From contig OW121742.1 of the NCBI GenBank assembly GCA_933228675.1, positions 110,785,601 through 110,849,600 of the forward strand: DNA of 64,000 bases, in the 5' to 3' direction. Position numbers and translations under genes: made by a program. Below are positions 41,801-53,800 of this stretch, piece after piece; the first letter of the stretch is position 1; every line of letters begins with the position of its first letter. This DNA is from Stomorhina lunata (taxonomy: Eukaryota; Arthropoda; Insecta; Diptera; Rhiniidae). The notes under the pieces are model-generated. The model did not search any database. It worked only from the letters and a program-made list of their open reading frames with translations, and had not been told where the DNA came from.

Positions 41801-44800
41801 TTCAATAAAGATAATCTAAAAAGAGTGATCTGTGGATCAGTTTAAAGAAAAAGGTCCATAGACTAGCTGGAATTTCACTGTGGAACCATCAAACTTAGCG
41901 TATTCAAATCATATTAATAGAGTTTAAATTCGAAGTTTTTATGCTTTATCTCTGTTATTTATGGACCAATCTTTAATAAAGATAATCTAGAAAAGGTGAT
42001 CTGTTTAAGAAACACATTTATAGACCATCAGAAATTATTATGTGAAGCTATCAGACATAAAGTTATAGACTTGGAATTAAAAATGTTTGATTCTTAAGGT
42101 CTATATCTCCTTTTATGGTTCCATTTAAATGATTTCATTGGCATAGATAAGATAATCTAGAATAACTGACCTGTCGATTTGTTTCAAAATAAATATCTTA
42201 GACTAGCGGGTTTCTTCTTTAGAACCATCAAACTTGGTTTAATCGTTAAGTTTGATGTTTATTTTTGTCTTTAGAGAATTTAGATTTATGAAGCTTGTTC
42301 TGCATTGAGCATATCTCTGTCATTTATGAACCGATTTCGGCGACTCCCTTGGAGCGGATAATCTAGAGAAACTCATCTGTCTATTAGTTTCAAAAATATT
42401 TCACTAGCTTATCGGAATTCTTTAGTAGGACTATCAAGCTCTAAGTAATTTTAATAAAGATTGGATTTTAAGGTATTAGTGCTTTGTTGTCCATATCTCT
42501 GTAATTTTTTAACCGATTTTAATGAGTCCTTCAGTAAAATTACTCTAGAGAAACTAGTCTATCTGATGTGTTGAAGAATATTTTTGGTAGACCATTAGAA
42601 TTCCGCTGTAAGTCCATCAAACTCGATGTTACCTGATGATTTTTAGATAATGAAATTTAATTTCATTAGAGAGTTCGGATTCGAGATGTTTTTGCTTTAT
42701 CGATCATATCTCTGTTATTTATAGACCGATTTTAAAGGTTTCTTTAACAAAGATAATCTGAAGAATCTGAGCTGTGTACCAGTATAATAAAAAAGGTCCA
42801 AAGACCATCAGAAATTCTTGTGTGGAGCTATCAAACTTAAAGTTATAGACCTGTTTCAAAATAAAAATATAGATCTGTTTCAAAATAAATATCTTAGACC
42901 AACGGATTTCTTCTTTAGAACCATCAAACTTGGTTTAAAGGCTAAATTTGACAGCTCTTTTGTCTTTAGAGAGTTTGAATTTATGAAACTTGTTCTGCAT
43001 TGAGCATATCTCTGTCATTTATGAACCGATTTCGATGACTCCTTAGGAACGGATAATCTAGAGAAACTCATTTGTCTATTAGTTTTAAAAGTATTTCACT
43101 AGCTTATCGGAATTCTTTAGTAGGACTATCAAACTCTAAGTAATTTTTATAAAGTTTAGATTTTAAGGTATTTGTGCTTTATTGTCCATATCTCTGTAGT
43201 TTTTTAACCGATTTTAATGATTCCTTCAGTAAAATTACTCAAGAGAAACTAGTCTATCTGATGTGTTGAAGAATATTTTTGGTAGACCATTAGAATTCTG
43301 CTGTAAGTCCATCAAACTCGTTGTTACCTAATGATTTTTAGAGAATGAAATTTAATTTCATTAGAGAGTTCGGATTCGAGATGTTTTTGCTTTATCGATC
43401 ATATCTCTGTTATTTATAGACCGATTTTAAAGGTTTCTTTAACAAAGATAATCTGAAGAATCTGAGCTGTGTACCAGTATAATAAAAAAGGTCCATAGAC
43501 TATCAGAAATTCTTGTGTGGAGCTATCAAACTTAAAGTTATAGACTTGGAATTAAAAATGTTTGATTATTATGGTCTATATCTCCTTTATTTGTGTTTCG
43601 ATTTAAAAGATTTAATTGGCTTAGAAAATCTAGAATAACTGACCTTTCGATCTGTTTCAAAATAAATATCTTAGACCAACGGATTTCTTCTTTAGAACCA
43701 TCAAACTTGGTTTAAAGGCTAAATTTGACAGCTCTTTTGTCTTTAGAGAGTTTGGATTTATGAAACTTGTTCTGCATTGAGCATATCTCTGTCATATATG
43801 AACCGATTTCGATGACTCCTTAGGAACGGATAATCTAGAGAAACTCATTTGTCTATTAGTTTTAAAAGTTTTTCGCTAGCTTATCGGAATTCTTTAGTAG
43901 GACTAGTAAAGTCTAAATAATTTTAATAAAGTTTCGATTTTAAAGTATTTGTGCTTTATTGTCTATATCTCTGTAGTTTTTTAACCGATTTTAATGAGGT
44001 CTTCAGTAAAGTTAATCTAGAGAAACTAGTCTATCTAATCCAATGAAGAGTATTTTTGGGAAACCAACAGAATTTCGCTGTAAGTCCATCAAACTCGTTG
44101 TTACCTAATGATTTTTAGAGAATGAAATTTAAATTTCATTAGAAAGTACGGATTCGAGATGTTTGTGCTTTATCGATCATATCTCTGTTATTTACAGAAT
44201 GATTTTAAAGGTTTCTTTAACAAAGATAATCTAAAGAAAGTGAGCTGTGGACCAGTATAATAAAAAAGGTCCATAGACCATCACAAATTCTTTGGTGGAG
44301 CTGTCAAGCTGAAAGTTATAGACTTGGAATTAAAAATGTTTGATTATTATGGTATATATCTTCTTTATTTATGTTTCGATTTAAAAGATTTCATTGGCTT
44401 GGAAAGTCTAGAATAACTAACCTTTCGATTTGGTTTCAAAATAAATAAATATTCTTCTTTAGAACCATCAAACTTGGTTTAATGGCTAAGTTTGATGTTT
44501 ATTTTTGTATTTAGAGCGTTTGGATTTATGAAGCTTGTTCTGCATATAGCATATCTCTGTCATTTATGAACCGATTTCGGTGACTCTCTTGGAGCGGATA
44601 ATCTAGAGAAACACATCTGTCTATTAGTTTAAAAAATATTTCACTAGCTTATCGGAATTCTTTAGTAGGACTATCAAACTCTAAGTAATTTTTATAAAGT
44701 TTAGATTTTAAGGTATTTGTGCTTTATTGTCCATATCTCTGTAGTTTTTTAACCGATTTTAATGATTCCTTCAGTAAAATTACTCTAGAGAAACTAGTCT

Positions 44801-47800
44801 ATCTAACCCAATGAAGAGTATTTTTGGGAGACCAACAGAATTTCGCTGTAAGTCCATCAAACTCGTTGTTACCTAATAATTTTTAGAGAATGAAATTTAA
44901 ATTTCATTAGAAAGTTTACATTCGAGATGTTTGTGCTTTATCGATCATATCTCTGTTATTTACAGAACGATTTGAATGGTTTCTTTAAGAAAGATAATCT
45001 GAAGAAAGTGATCTGTGGACCAGTATAACAAAAGCGGTCCAGAGACCATCAGAAATCCTTTTGGTGGAGCTATCAAACTTAAAGTTATAGACTTGAAATT
45101 AAAAATGTTTGATTGTTAAGGTATTTGTGCTTTATTGATCATATCTCTGTAAGTTTTTAACCGATTTTAATGAGGTCTTCAGTAAAATTACTCTAGAGAA
45201 ACTAGTCTATCTAATTCGATGAAGAATATTTTTGACAAGCTATTAGAATTCGGCTGTAGGTCCATCAAACTCTGTGTTATTCAATGATTTTTTCAAATTA
45301 AAATTTCCATTTTGTTTCAATTTAAAACCATTTTTGTTTAATTAATAGTTAATTAATTTTAAACAAATTATAAAAATAATTAATCCCCATAATTTTGTTG
45401 CTTTCAAACACTTAAGCAATAAACAATAAATTTAAAACAGAAATTTTTGCAAAGCTTTGACACCCACTTTGAATAAATTGTTTTTTTCTTGCCTGACATC
45501 AAACGTGTCTTTTATGTTATAAGAGTTTAAAGATATATTGTATATGCAATTCTTTGCCATTTGAAAATAAGCCATTTGTATTTGTTTTAGAGCCATTATA
45601 GCAACTCATACTAACTGAGATTTGCTGCCTTTAGCTGCAAATCTAGCAGCATTTGCTAAATTTCAAAAAGGAAATTGAAATCCTTGTTATGTGTATTGTC
45701 ATTGTGTTTTATTTTTTTTGTTATTTGAACATAAGTAATTCTTTGCATTAGTCTTTGGGTATTTATGTATTTTTTTTTGCTTTGAAAATGTTGATATTGC
45801 CTGAGGCTTTAAGCTACGACTTCAAAAGCAATTAACTTGATAAAATGTTTAGTTTTATTACAAATTTGCCACAGAGTCTTGAATGAAATGGGCAATAACG
45901 ATGACAACGGCGATCAAGGGAAAAGGCAGCAGGAATGCAGTTCAATCCTCAGTTCTTTCGTTTGTAGTTCGATCCTCTAAAGCAAGGTTGGCCATTATTT
46001 CCTAGCAGGGGAGTAACAACAATTTACATAAAACAAGAAAACTTTGTCTTTACTTCAGGGATGACCAAAGAGAGGAATGTGACTGTATTTGTGAGCGAAA
46101 GAGAGGATACACAGGCAGAAGCAAGAATTGACATAAATTTGGTTGTTTATTTCTATTTTATTTCAGTTACCGCTGAACCAGCGTGAAATGAACATGCGGT
46201 GGAGTATTGATTTTTTTTTTGTTGTTTTTATGTAAACAAAAATTATTTTCTTTTGTTTTTATAAAGAAAACATTACTTTTTAGAAATGTATAAAAGTATA
46301 TTTTTTTATAAATACAATTTAAAAAATTTACTTTTTCTATAGAAAAACTTACTTTTTCTATAGAAAAACTTACTTTTTCTATAGAAAAACTTACTTTTTC
46401 TATAGAAAAACTTACTTTTTCTATAGAAAAACTTACTTTTTCTATAGAAAAACTTACTTTTTCTATAGAAAAACTTACTTTTTCTATAGAAAAACTTACT
46501 TTTTCTATAGAAAAACTTACTTTTTCTATAGAAAAACTTACTTTTTCTATAGAAAAACTTACTTTTTCTATAGAAAAACTTACTTTTTCTATAGAAAAAC
46601 TTACTTTTTCTATAGAAAAACTTACTTTTTCTATAGAAAAACTTACTTTTTCTATAGAAAAACTTACTTTTTCTATAGAAAAACTTACTTTTTCTATAGA
46701 AAAACTTACTTTTTCTATAGAAAAACTTACTTTTTCTATAGAAAAACTTACTTTTTCTATAGAAAAACTTACTTTTTCTATAGAAAAACTTACTTTTTCT
46801 ATAGAAAAACTTACTTTTTCTATAGAAAAACTTACTTTTTCTATAGAAAAACTTACTTTTTCTATAGAAAAACTTACTTTTTCTATAGAAAAACTTACTT
46901 TTTCTATAGAAAAACTTACTTTTTCTATAGAAAAACTTACTTTTTCTATAGAAAAACTTACTTTTTCTATAGAAAAACTTACTTTTTCTATAGAAAAACT
47001 TACTTTTTCTTTTTGAGTACAAGTAAAGTTTACTTGTACTCAAAAGAACAACACAAACATAAATGCATGGTACAACAACAAAACATGCAAAAAATGCGAA
47101 CTTAGTACTCATTCTCATTTTAAGATTGAGCACTCTCATAAAAAAAAAAAACGCTTTCCATTTGGCCAACATTGCTCTAAAGTGTAAAGTTTCGTCAAAT
47201 TTCAAGTCTTGCATTAAAGATAGGGCTTCGTTATCATAGAGTCCGATCTTCAGTCCTAAATAAACATTTTTAGACTAGAGAAAAATTTGTGAAACCGCAA
47301 AGAAAATCTGGTGGTATTTGTAAAGCCCTATGCTCCACTGGGAGTCAAGGAAAGCAGAAGAAGAATTTGTAAAGTCCTCTGGTTCTGTTGGGTAGAGCTT
47401 CTCATATTTTAAAGAATTTGTTTGTATGGATTAACTTGATTTCCCTACCACTTGCTGTTTTAAATATTAAAAACAACATTTAGTTGCCAGCGTTTTTGCC
47501 GTTCAAGTCGTTTGCCATTCAGTTTGCATTAAAGTTAAACTGACATTGACATCTTGGGTATTTACCCACAACCAAACATCCTCAATGAAAAAACCTTAAC
47601 AAATCCATCCATTCATTCATGATTTTCTATATTTTCTTTATGCAAAACATGCGTCTTGCCTTTACTTACCCACTGACACTTTGATACTTCTCCCTGGTAC
47701 CTTCGAAATGACTAACAACAGCTCAACTGTTGTTTTGTGTTAAATAATTTCTATGCGCATGCGCAGCGCCCAGCAGGTAGACTTTTTTTGATTTAATTTA

Positions 47801-50800
47801 AACATAAATCTTTGAATGACTCTTTTGTATCTTTACTCCCTTCCTGCTCCCTTATTTGTTGTCTAAAAAAGCTTTAGGCCTTTTTTGTTGTAATTTATGA
47901 AATTGGATTTTGGAAGATTAAATCATGTTGGCTTTTTGTTGTGAAAGGTAGTTAAGGAAATTTGTTTTTGGCCAAGACAAAGTAGTGGAAGCAACTCTGA
48001 CAATGCCTCTGGCAATGTCAACAGGTTTCTTTAAGAGCTAATGATTTGAAGTTTAAGAAATCCAATTTGAAGGGTCAACAACGGGATGACCTTATGAAGA
48101 ATATTTTTCTTTGAGATATTTGTGCATTATAGTCGATATCTCTGTCTAGAAACAAAAAGGAATAGAGATCCAAAACCTCGGCTTAATCGTCTATATCTCC
48201 CTTATTAATAAACCGGTTTTGATGATTGGCAACGTAGTACAAGTAACTCTGGCAATGCCTCCGGTAATGTCAAAATACTTCTATGATTGCCAGGACATTC
48301 CAATTGGAACAAGGCGTACTTCTCTCAGCTGCATTCGATTCTACTTTTAGACTCATTGTCAACAGTTTTTTTTTAAAAGCTAATGATTTTGGCTCTACAT
48401 AAGTTTAAGGTTTCCAATTTCAAAGATCAACAACGGGATGACCTTAGTAAGAATATTTTTCTTTGAGTTTGAATTTGAGATGTTTGTGCTTTATAGTCGA
48501 TATCTCCGCAGTTTACAAACCGGTTTTTATAATTGGCAAAGTCTAGAAACCAAAAGGAATTGAGTTCCAAAACCTCGGCTTAATCGTCTACATCTCCCTA
48601 ATTAATCAACCGGTTTTGATGATTGGCAAGATAGTAGAAGTAACTCTGGCAATGCCTCTTGCAATGTCAACATATTTACATCCATAATTCCCACTAGATT
48701 CCAATTGGAACAAGGGGTAATTTCTCTCAGCTGCATCCGATTCAATTCTTAGACTCATTGTCAACAGGTTTCTTTAAAAGCTAATGATTTTAAGTTTAAG
48801 GATTCCAATTTGAAAGGTCAACAACGGGATGACCTTAGTAAGAATATTTTTCTTTGAGTTTGGATTTGAGATGTTTGTGCTTTATAATCGATATCTTAGT
48901 AGTTATACACCGGTTTTTTATAATTGGCAAAGTCTAAAAACAAAAAGGAATGGAGATCCAAAACATCAGCTTAATCGTCTATATCTCCCTTATTAATAAA
49001 CCGGTTTTTATGGTTGGCAACGTAGTAGAAGTAACTCTGGCAATGCCTCCGGTAATGTCAAAATACTTCTATGATTGCCAGGACATTCCAATTGGAACAA
49101 GGCGTACTTCTCTCAGCTGCATTCGATTCTAATTTTAGACTTATTGTCAACAGTTTTTTTTAAAAGCTAATGATTTTGGCTCTACATAAGTTTAAGGTTT
49201 CCAATTTCAAAGGTCAACAACGGGATGACCTTAGTAAGAATATTTTTCTTTGAGTTTGAATTTGAGATGTTTGTGCTTTATAGTCGATATCTCCGCAGTT
49301 TATAAACCGGTTTATATAATTGGCAATGTCTAGAAACCAAAAGGAATTGAGTTCCAAAACCTCGGCTTAATTGTCTGCATCTCCCTAATTAATCAACCGG
49401 TTTTGATGATTGGCAAGATAGTAGAAGTAACTCTGGCAATGCCTCTTGCAATGTCAACATATTTACATCCATAATTCCCACGACATTCCAATTGGAACTA
49501 GGGGTAATTCTCTCAGCTGCATCCGATTCTATTCTTAGACTCATTGTCATCAGGTTCCTTTAAAAGCTAATGATTTTAAGTTTAAGGATTCCAATTTGAA
49601 AGGTCAACAACGGGATGACCTTAGTAAGATTATGTTTCTTTCAGTTTGGATTTGAGATGTTTGTGCTTTATAATCGATATCTCAGTAGTTATACAACGGT
49701 TTTTTATAATTGGCAAAGTCTAGAAACAAAAAGGAATGGAGATCCAAAACATCAGCTTAATCGTCTATATCTCCCTTATTAATAAACCGGTTTTGATGAT
49801 TGGCAACGTAGTACAAGTAACTCTGGCAATGCCTTCGGTAATGTCAAAATACTTCTATGATTCCCACGACATTCCAATTGGAACTAGGGGTAATTCTCTC
49901 AGCTGCATCCGATTCTATTTTTAGACTCATTGTCAACAGTTTTTTTTAAAAGCTAATGATTTTGGCTCTACATAAGTTTAAGGTTTCCAATTTGAAAGGT
50001 CAACAACGGGATGACCTTAGTAAGAATATTTTTCTTTGAGTTTGAATTTGAGATGTTTGTGCTTTATAGTCGATATCTCCGCAGTTTATAAACCGGTTTT
50101 TATAATTGGCAATGTCTAGAAACCAAAAGGAATTAAGTTCCAAAACCTCGGCTTAATCGTCTACATCTCCCTAATTAATTAATCGGTTTTGATGATTGGC
50201 AACGTCTAGGAACAAATACAAAAAAGTTGATAAAATAGGTCCTGAAATAACTTTTTAAGATGGCGAAACATTTGCTCTTAAATTAATTCGAACACATAGA
50301 TCCCAAAACATAGACCAAGATCGCGATTTCCAACTCAATAGCAGTTAATTTATTCTTTGTATCGACAAACTATCTTATGTTTAAAGTATTTATAATGTGC
50401 CTATGAAGACTCGACCTATACCAAGAAGACTCGGACTATACCAAGAAGACCAGGTCATCAGTGTCAGACTGGGTCTAGGAAATAGACTAATACTATACCA
50501 AGAAGACTTGGTGTTTCTTAAAGAGATGATATGTCTTGAAGACTCGACCTATACCAAGAAGACTCGGACTATACCAAGAAGACCAGGTCATCAGTGTCAG
50601 ACTGGGTCTAGGAAATAGACTAATACTATACCAAGAAGGCTTGGTCTTTCTTAAAGAGATGATATGTCTTGAAGACTCGACCTATACCAAGAAGACTCGG
50701 ACTATGCCAAGAAGACTAGGTCATCAGTGTCAGACTAGGTCTAGGAAATAGACTAGTACTATACCAAGATGACTTGGTCTACTTTGAAGAGATGATATGT

Positions 50801-53800
50801 TTAGAAGACTCGACCTATGTCAAGAAGACTAGGTCATCAGTGTCAGACTAGGTCTAGGAAATAGACTAGTACTATACCAAGATGACTTGGTCTTTCTTAA
50901 AGAGATGATATTTCTCGAAGACTCGACCTATATCAAGAAGACTAGGTCATCAGTGTCAGACTAGGTCTAGGAAATAGACTAGTACTATACCAAGAAGACT
51001 TGGTCTTCCTTAAAGAGATGATATATCTCGAAGACTTGACCTATACCAAGAAGACTCGACCTATACCAAGAAGACTAGGTCATCAGTGTTAGACTAGGTC
51101 TAGGAAATAGACTAGTACTATACCAAAAAGATTTGGTCTTCCTTAAAGAGATGATATGTCTCGAAGACTCAACCTATACCAATAAGAGATGATATATGAT
51201 ATATCCCTAAAGAGATGATATGTCAGTCCAACACATCTCGTCGCCTATGACTTCAGCAAAACAATAGAGGACTTAAGAGAATCAGAACTCTCTAATGTTC
51301 AAAGTGAAATGTGCCTATACCCATAAACCTCGGCCCTGGTATAGGTTTATATTTTGACGAATTTTTAAGTTATCCGCCCCAAAGTTAATGGAACATTCAT
51401 GAACCGAATCAACGACTGTAACGAATATTGTGGGTCAGTTTTAATTGAGACGCGTATAAGAGAACAGTTAGACTAAGAATATTTGTAATGCAGTTTTGTG
51501 AAGTTTGTTTGTGAAAGTGTGTTTAAAGTGCTTAACTCTAAAGTTCAAAAGTGAACGTAAATTTGACATTTGTGTGAAACATTACATGATTTAAATGACC
51601 GCCACGAGAAATGTTGTCAGTACAGATTCTTTTGAGGTAATTTTCAACTACTTTTACTTTCGGTATTTCAGCCATATTTTGACAAAGTTGGTTTTTAAGT
51701 GCTCAAGAGTTAAAGGTTTAACCTGCATAGACACGGTCTCTTGCGTAGCCCCACAAAACAAAGTCTAATGGTGTCAAATCGCATGATCTTGTTCGGTATT
51801 TCAGCCATAATTTGACAAAGTTGGTTTTTAAGTGCTCAAGAGTTAAAGGTTTAACCTGCATAGACACGGTCTCTTGCGTAGCCCCACAAAACAAAGTCTA
51901 ATGGTGTCAAATCGCATGATCTTGGTGGCCAGTTGATATTGCCACGACGAGAAATAACGCGGCCAGGAAATGTCTCTTGCAATAAAGCCATATTCGCTCG
52001 AGGTGTGGCACCGTTTTGTTGATACCACAAATTCTAAAAGTTCTCCAAGTCGTATTCTTCAATAGCAGGCAAAAAAGACGTCGGTTATCATATGACCATA
52101 ACGTCATTTCATTGTCGTTTTCGAAGAAGTAAGGTCCAATCACACCTTTGTACAAAAGAGCGTACCAAACAGTGACTTTTTCTGGATATAATGGCCTCTC
52201 TTCAATTACTTGAGGATTTTCAGAACCCCATATCCACCGAGTGAGAAATGTGCCTCATCGCTGAAGAAGATTTTGTTCGGAAAATCGCCGTCCTCCGCCT
52301 GTTGTTCAAGCACCCATTCCACGTATCAACGACATTGTGAATGGTCAGCTGGCTTCAGCTGTTGTGTGAGCTAGACTTTATATGGAAGTAGGTGTAGATC
52401 TAAATGCAAAATACGCCATAATGGGCCCTAAGACAGTCCTAATTTCTGAGAACCACGAGGAATCGACACATTCGGGTCTTCGGCAATATTTTCACTTAAA
52501 GCAGCGATATTTTAAGCGGGACGTGCGAATGTGCATTGTGTGATACTTAAGCGATCCATTTTCGTCAATGTTGTTTTAACAACTTAGTTTGACAGATGTC
52601 GAATTCCAGTTCTATACTTTAGAAAACACGAAATGGATAACCCGATAGAACATCCCCTTCCCACAACTTCCTTCTTTGTTTAGCAAGATTTTTGAGTAAT
52701 TATCTCAATGTTTAATTTTTTCGCAAGAATTCCTATACATTAAAAAAGTTGTATCATTTTATGAGATATTTTGCTTAATTTTCTTCAATTATACATATAT
52801 TTTTGATTTTATAATGACCTCAATTTTATTGTTTGAACATTAAACAGAGCAAGCACATGTGTTTATGTTTATGTCAGCCCTCCTTTGACAGTTGACACTT
52901 AATGGAGCGTCACGTTTTTAATGTTTTTTTCACAGCTTCGCTGTTTTTGTCTCAACACAACAATTTGTTTTTGTCCCTCCTCTTTCACACTTTTTCTCCC
53001 TCTTCCACACTTTTTCTCCCTCTTCCACACTTTTTCTCCCTTTCCTGTAGCAGAGGGTATTAAGGGGACATTTTTTTCTTATTAAATTTTATTTTAATAC
53101 AAGAAAAGCAGACAAAATTACTGAGGAAAAGAAAAGTAATATTGGAACTGAAGGACTGGAAAATATATTTTTGTCTATACGAATATAAAACAGACTTTTT
53201 GAAAGAAGCTCGAGACAAAAAAAGCTTCCAATGCTTTGATAAGATGAATGGATCTTAATGAGGTTGTGTTATCAAAGGCAAACCAAGCCAGAAAATGTAA
53301 ACAAAAAAGTCTGATAGTTGTTCTGGATTTGCTTAAAAGGAATAGTTGGATTAACGAAATACTTTAACAGCAGCTGAAGCTTAATGGAAGAACTACTCTT
53401 AAAGCTTTAGAATAATGCATTTGTCGTCAACATGAAAAAGTCTGGTAAGAAAATAGTTTCTAGTTTTAAATCAAACTTTTAGATATTGCCTTCATTATCT
53501 CAGTTATAGCCTTTAAAAAGTTACAGCTTTTTTCATAAAAGATTTCAATAATTTTTGAAGAACCCGAAAAGCTATTAGATGTTTCCAAAACTGTCATGTC
53601 TGCATACTCATCAGCGTCTTGTGAAGGTTCTTCTTCACAAAGATTTGGTTGTTTTTGTAACAAGATTCTTACGAATCCCAGAGCTTTTGAACAGAAAGCT
53701 CTTCGTCGCGAGGCGCTTTGCTTGGTTTTGTGATCGAGAGATTCCTTACGCTATCATTTTCTTCTCTTCCAAACTTGTCGATCTTAAAGAGATCGAAATG

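Noticed and set aside
46306..47214. 302-codon open frame with about 30 KSKFFYR repeats on the minus strand
   Set aside because: It exists only because the 21-bp satellite unit is a multiple of three and has no stop in that frame. There are no flanking coding features and the DNA repeat is palindromic.
48950..49924. Pair of similar 60-codon open frames (MEIQNISLIVYISLINKP)
   Set aside because: Copies of the 390-bp tandem repeat 786 bp apart; no conserved protein features and no splice context.
50397..50751. Two overlapping ~70-codon open frames starting MKTRPIPRRLGLYQ
   Set aside because: They are consecutive copies of the 133-bp tandem repeat read in one frame.
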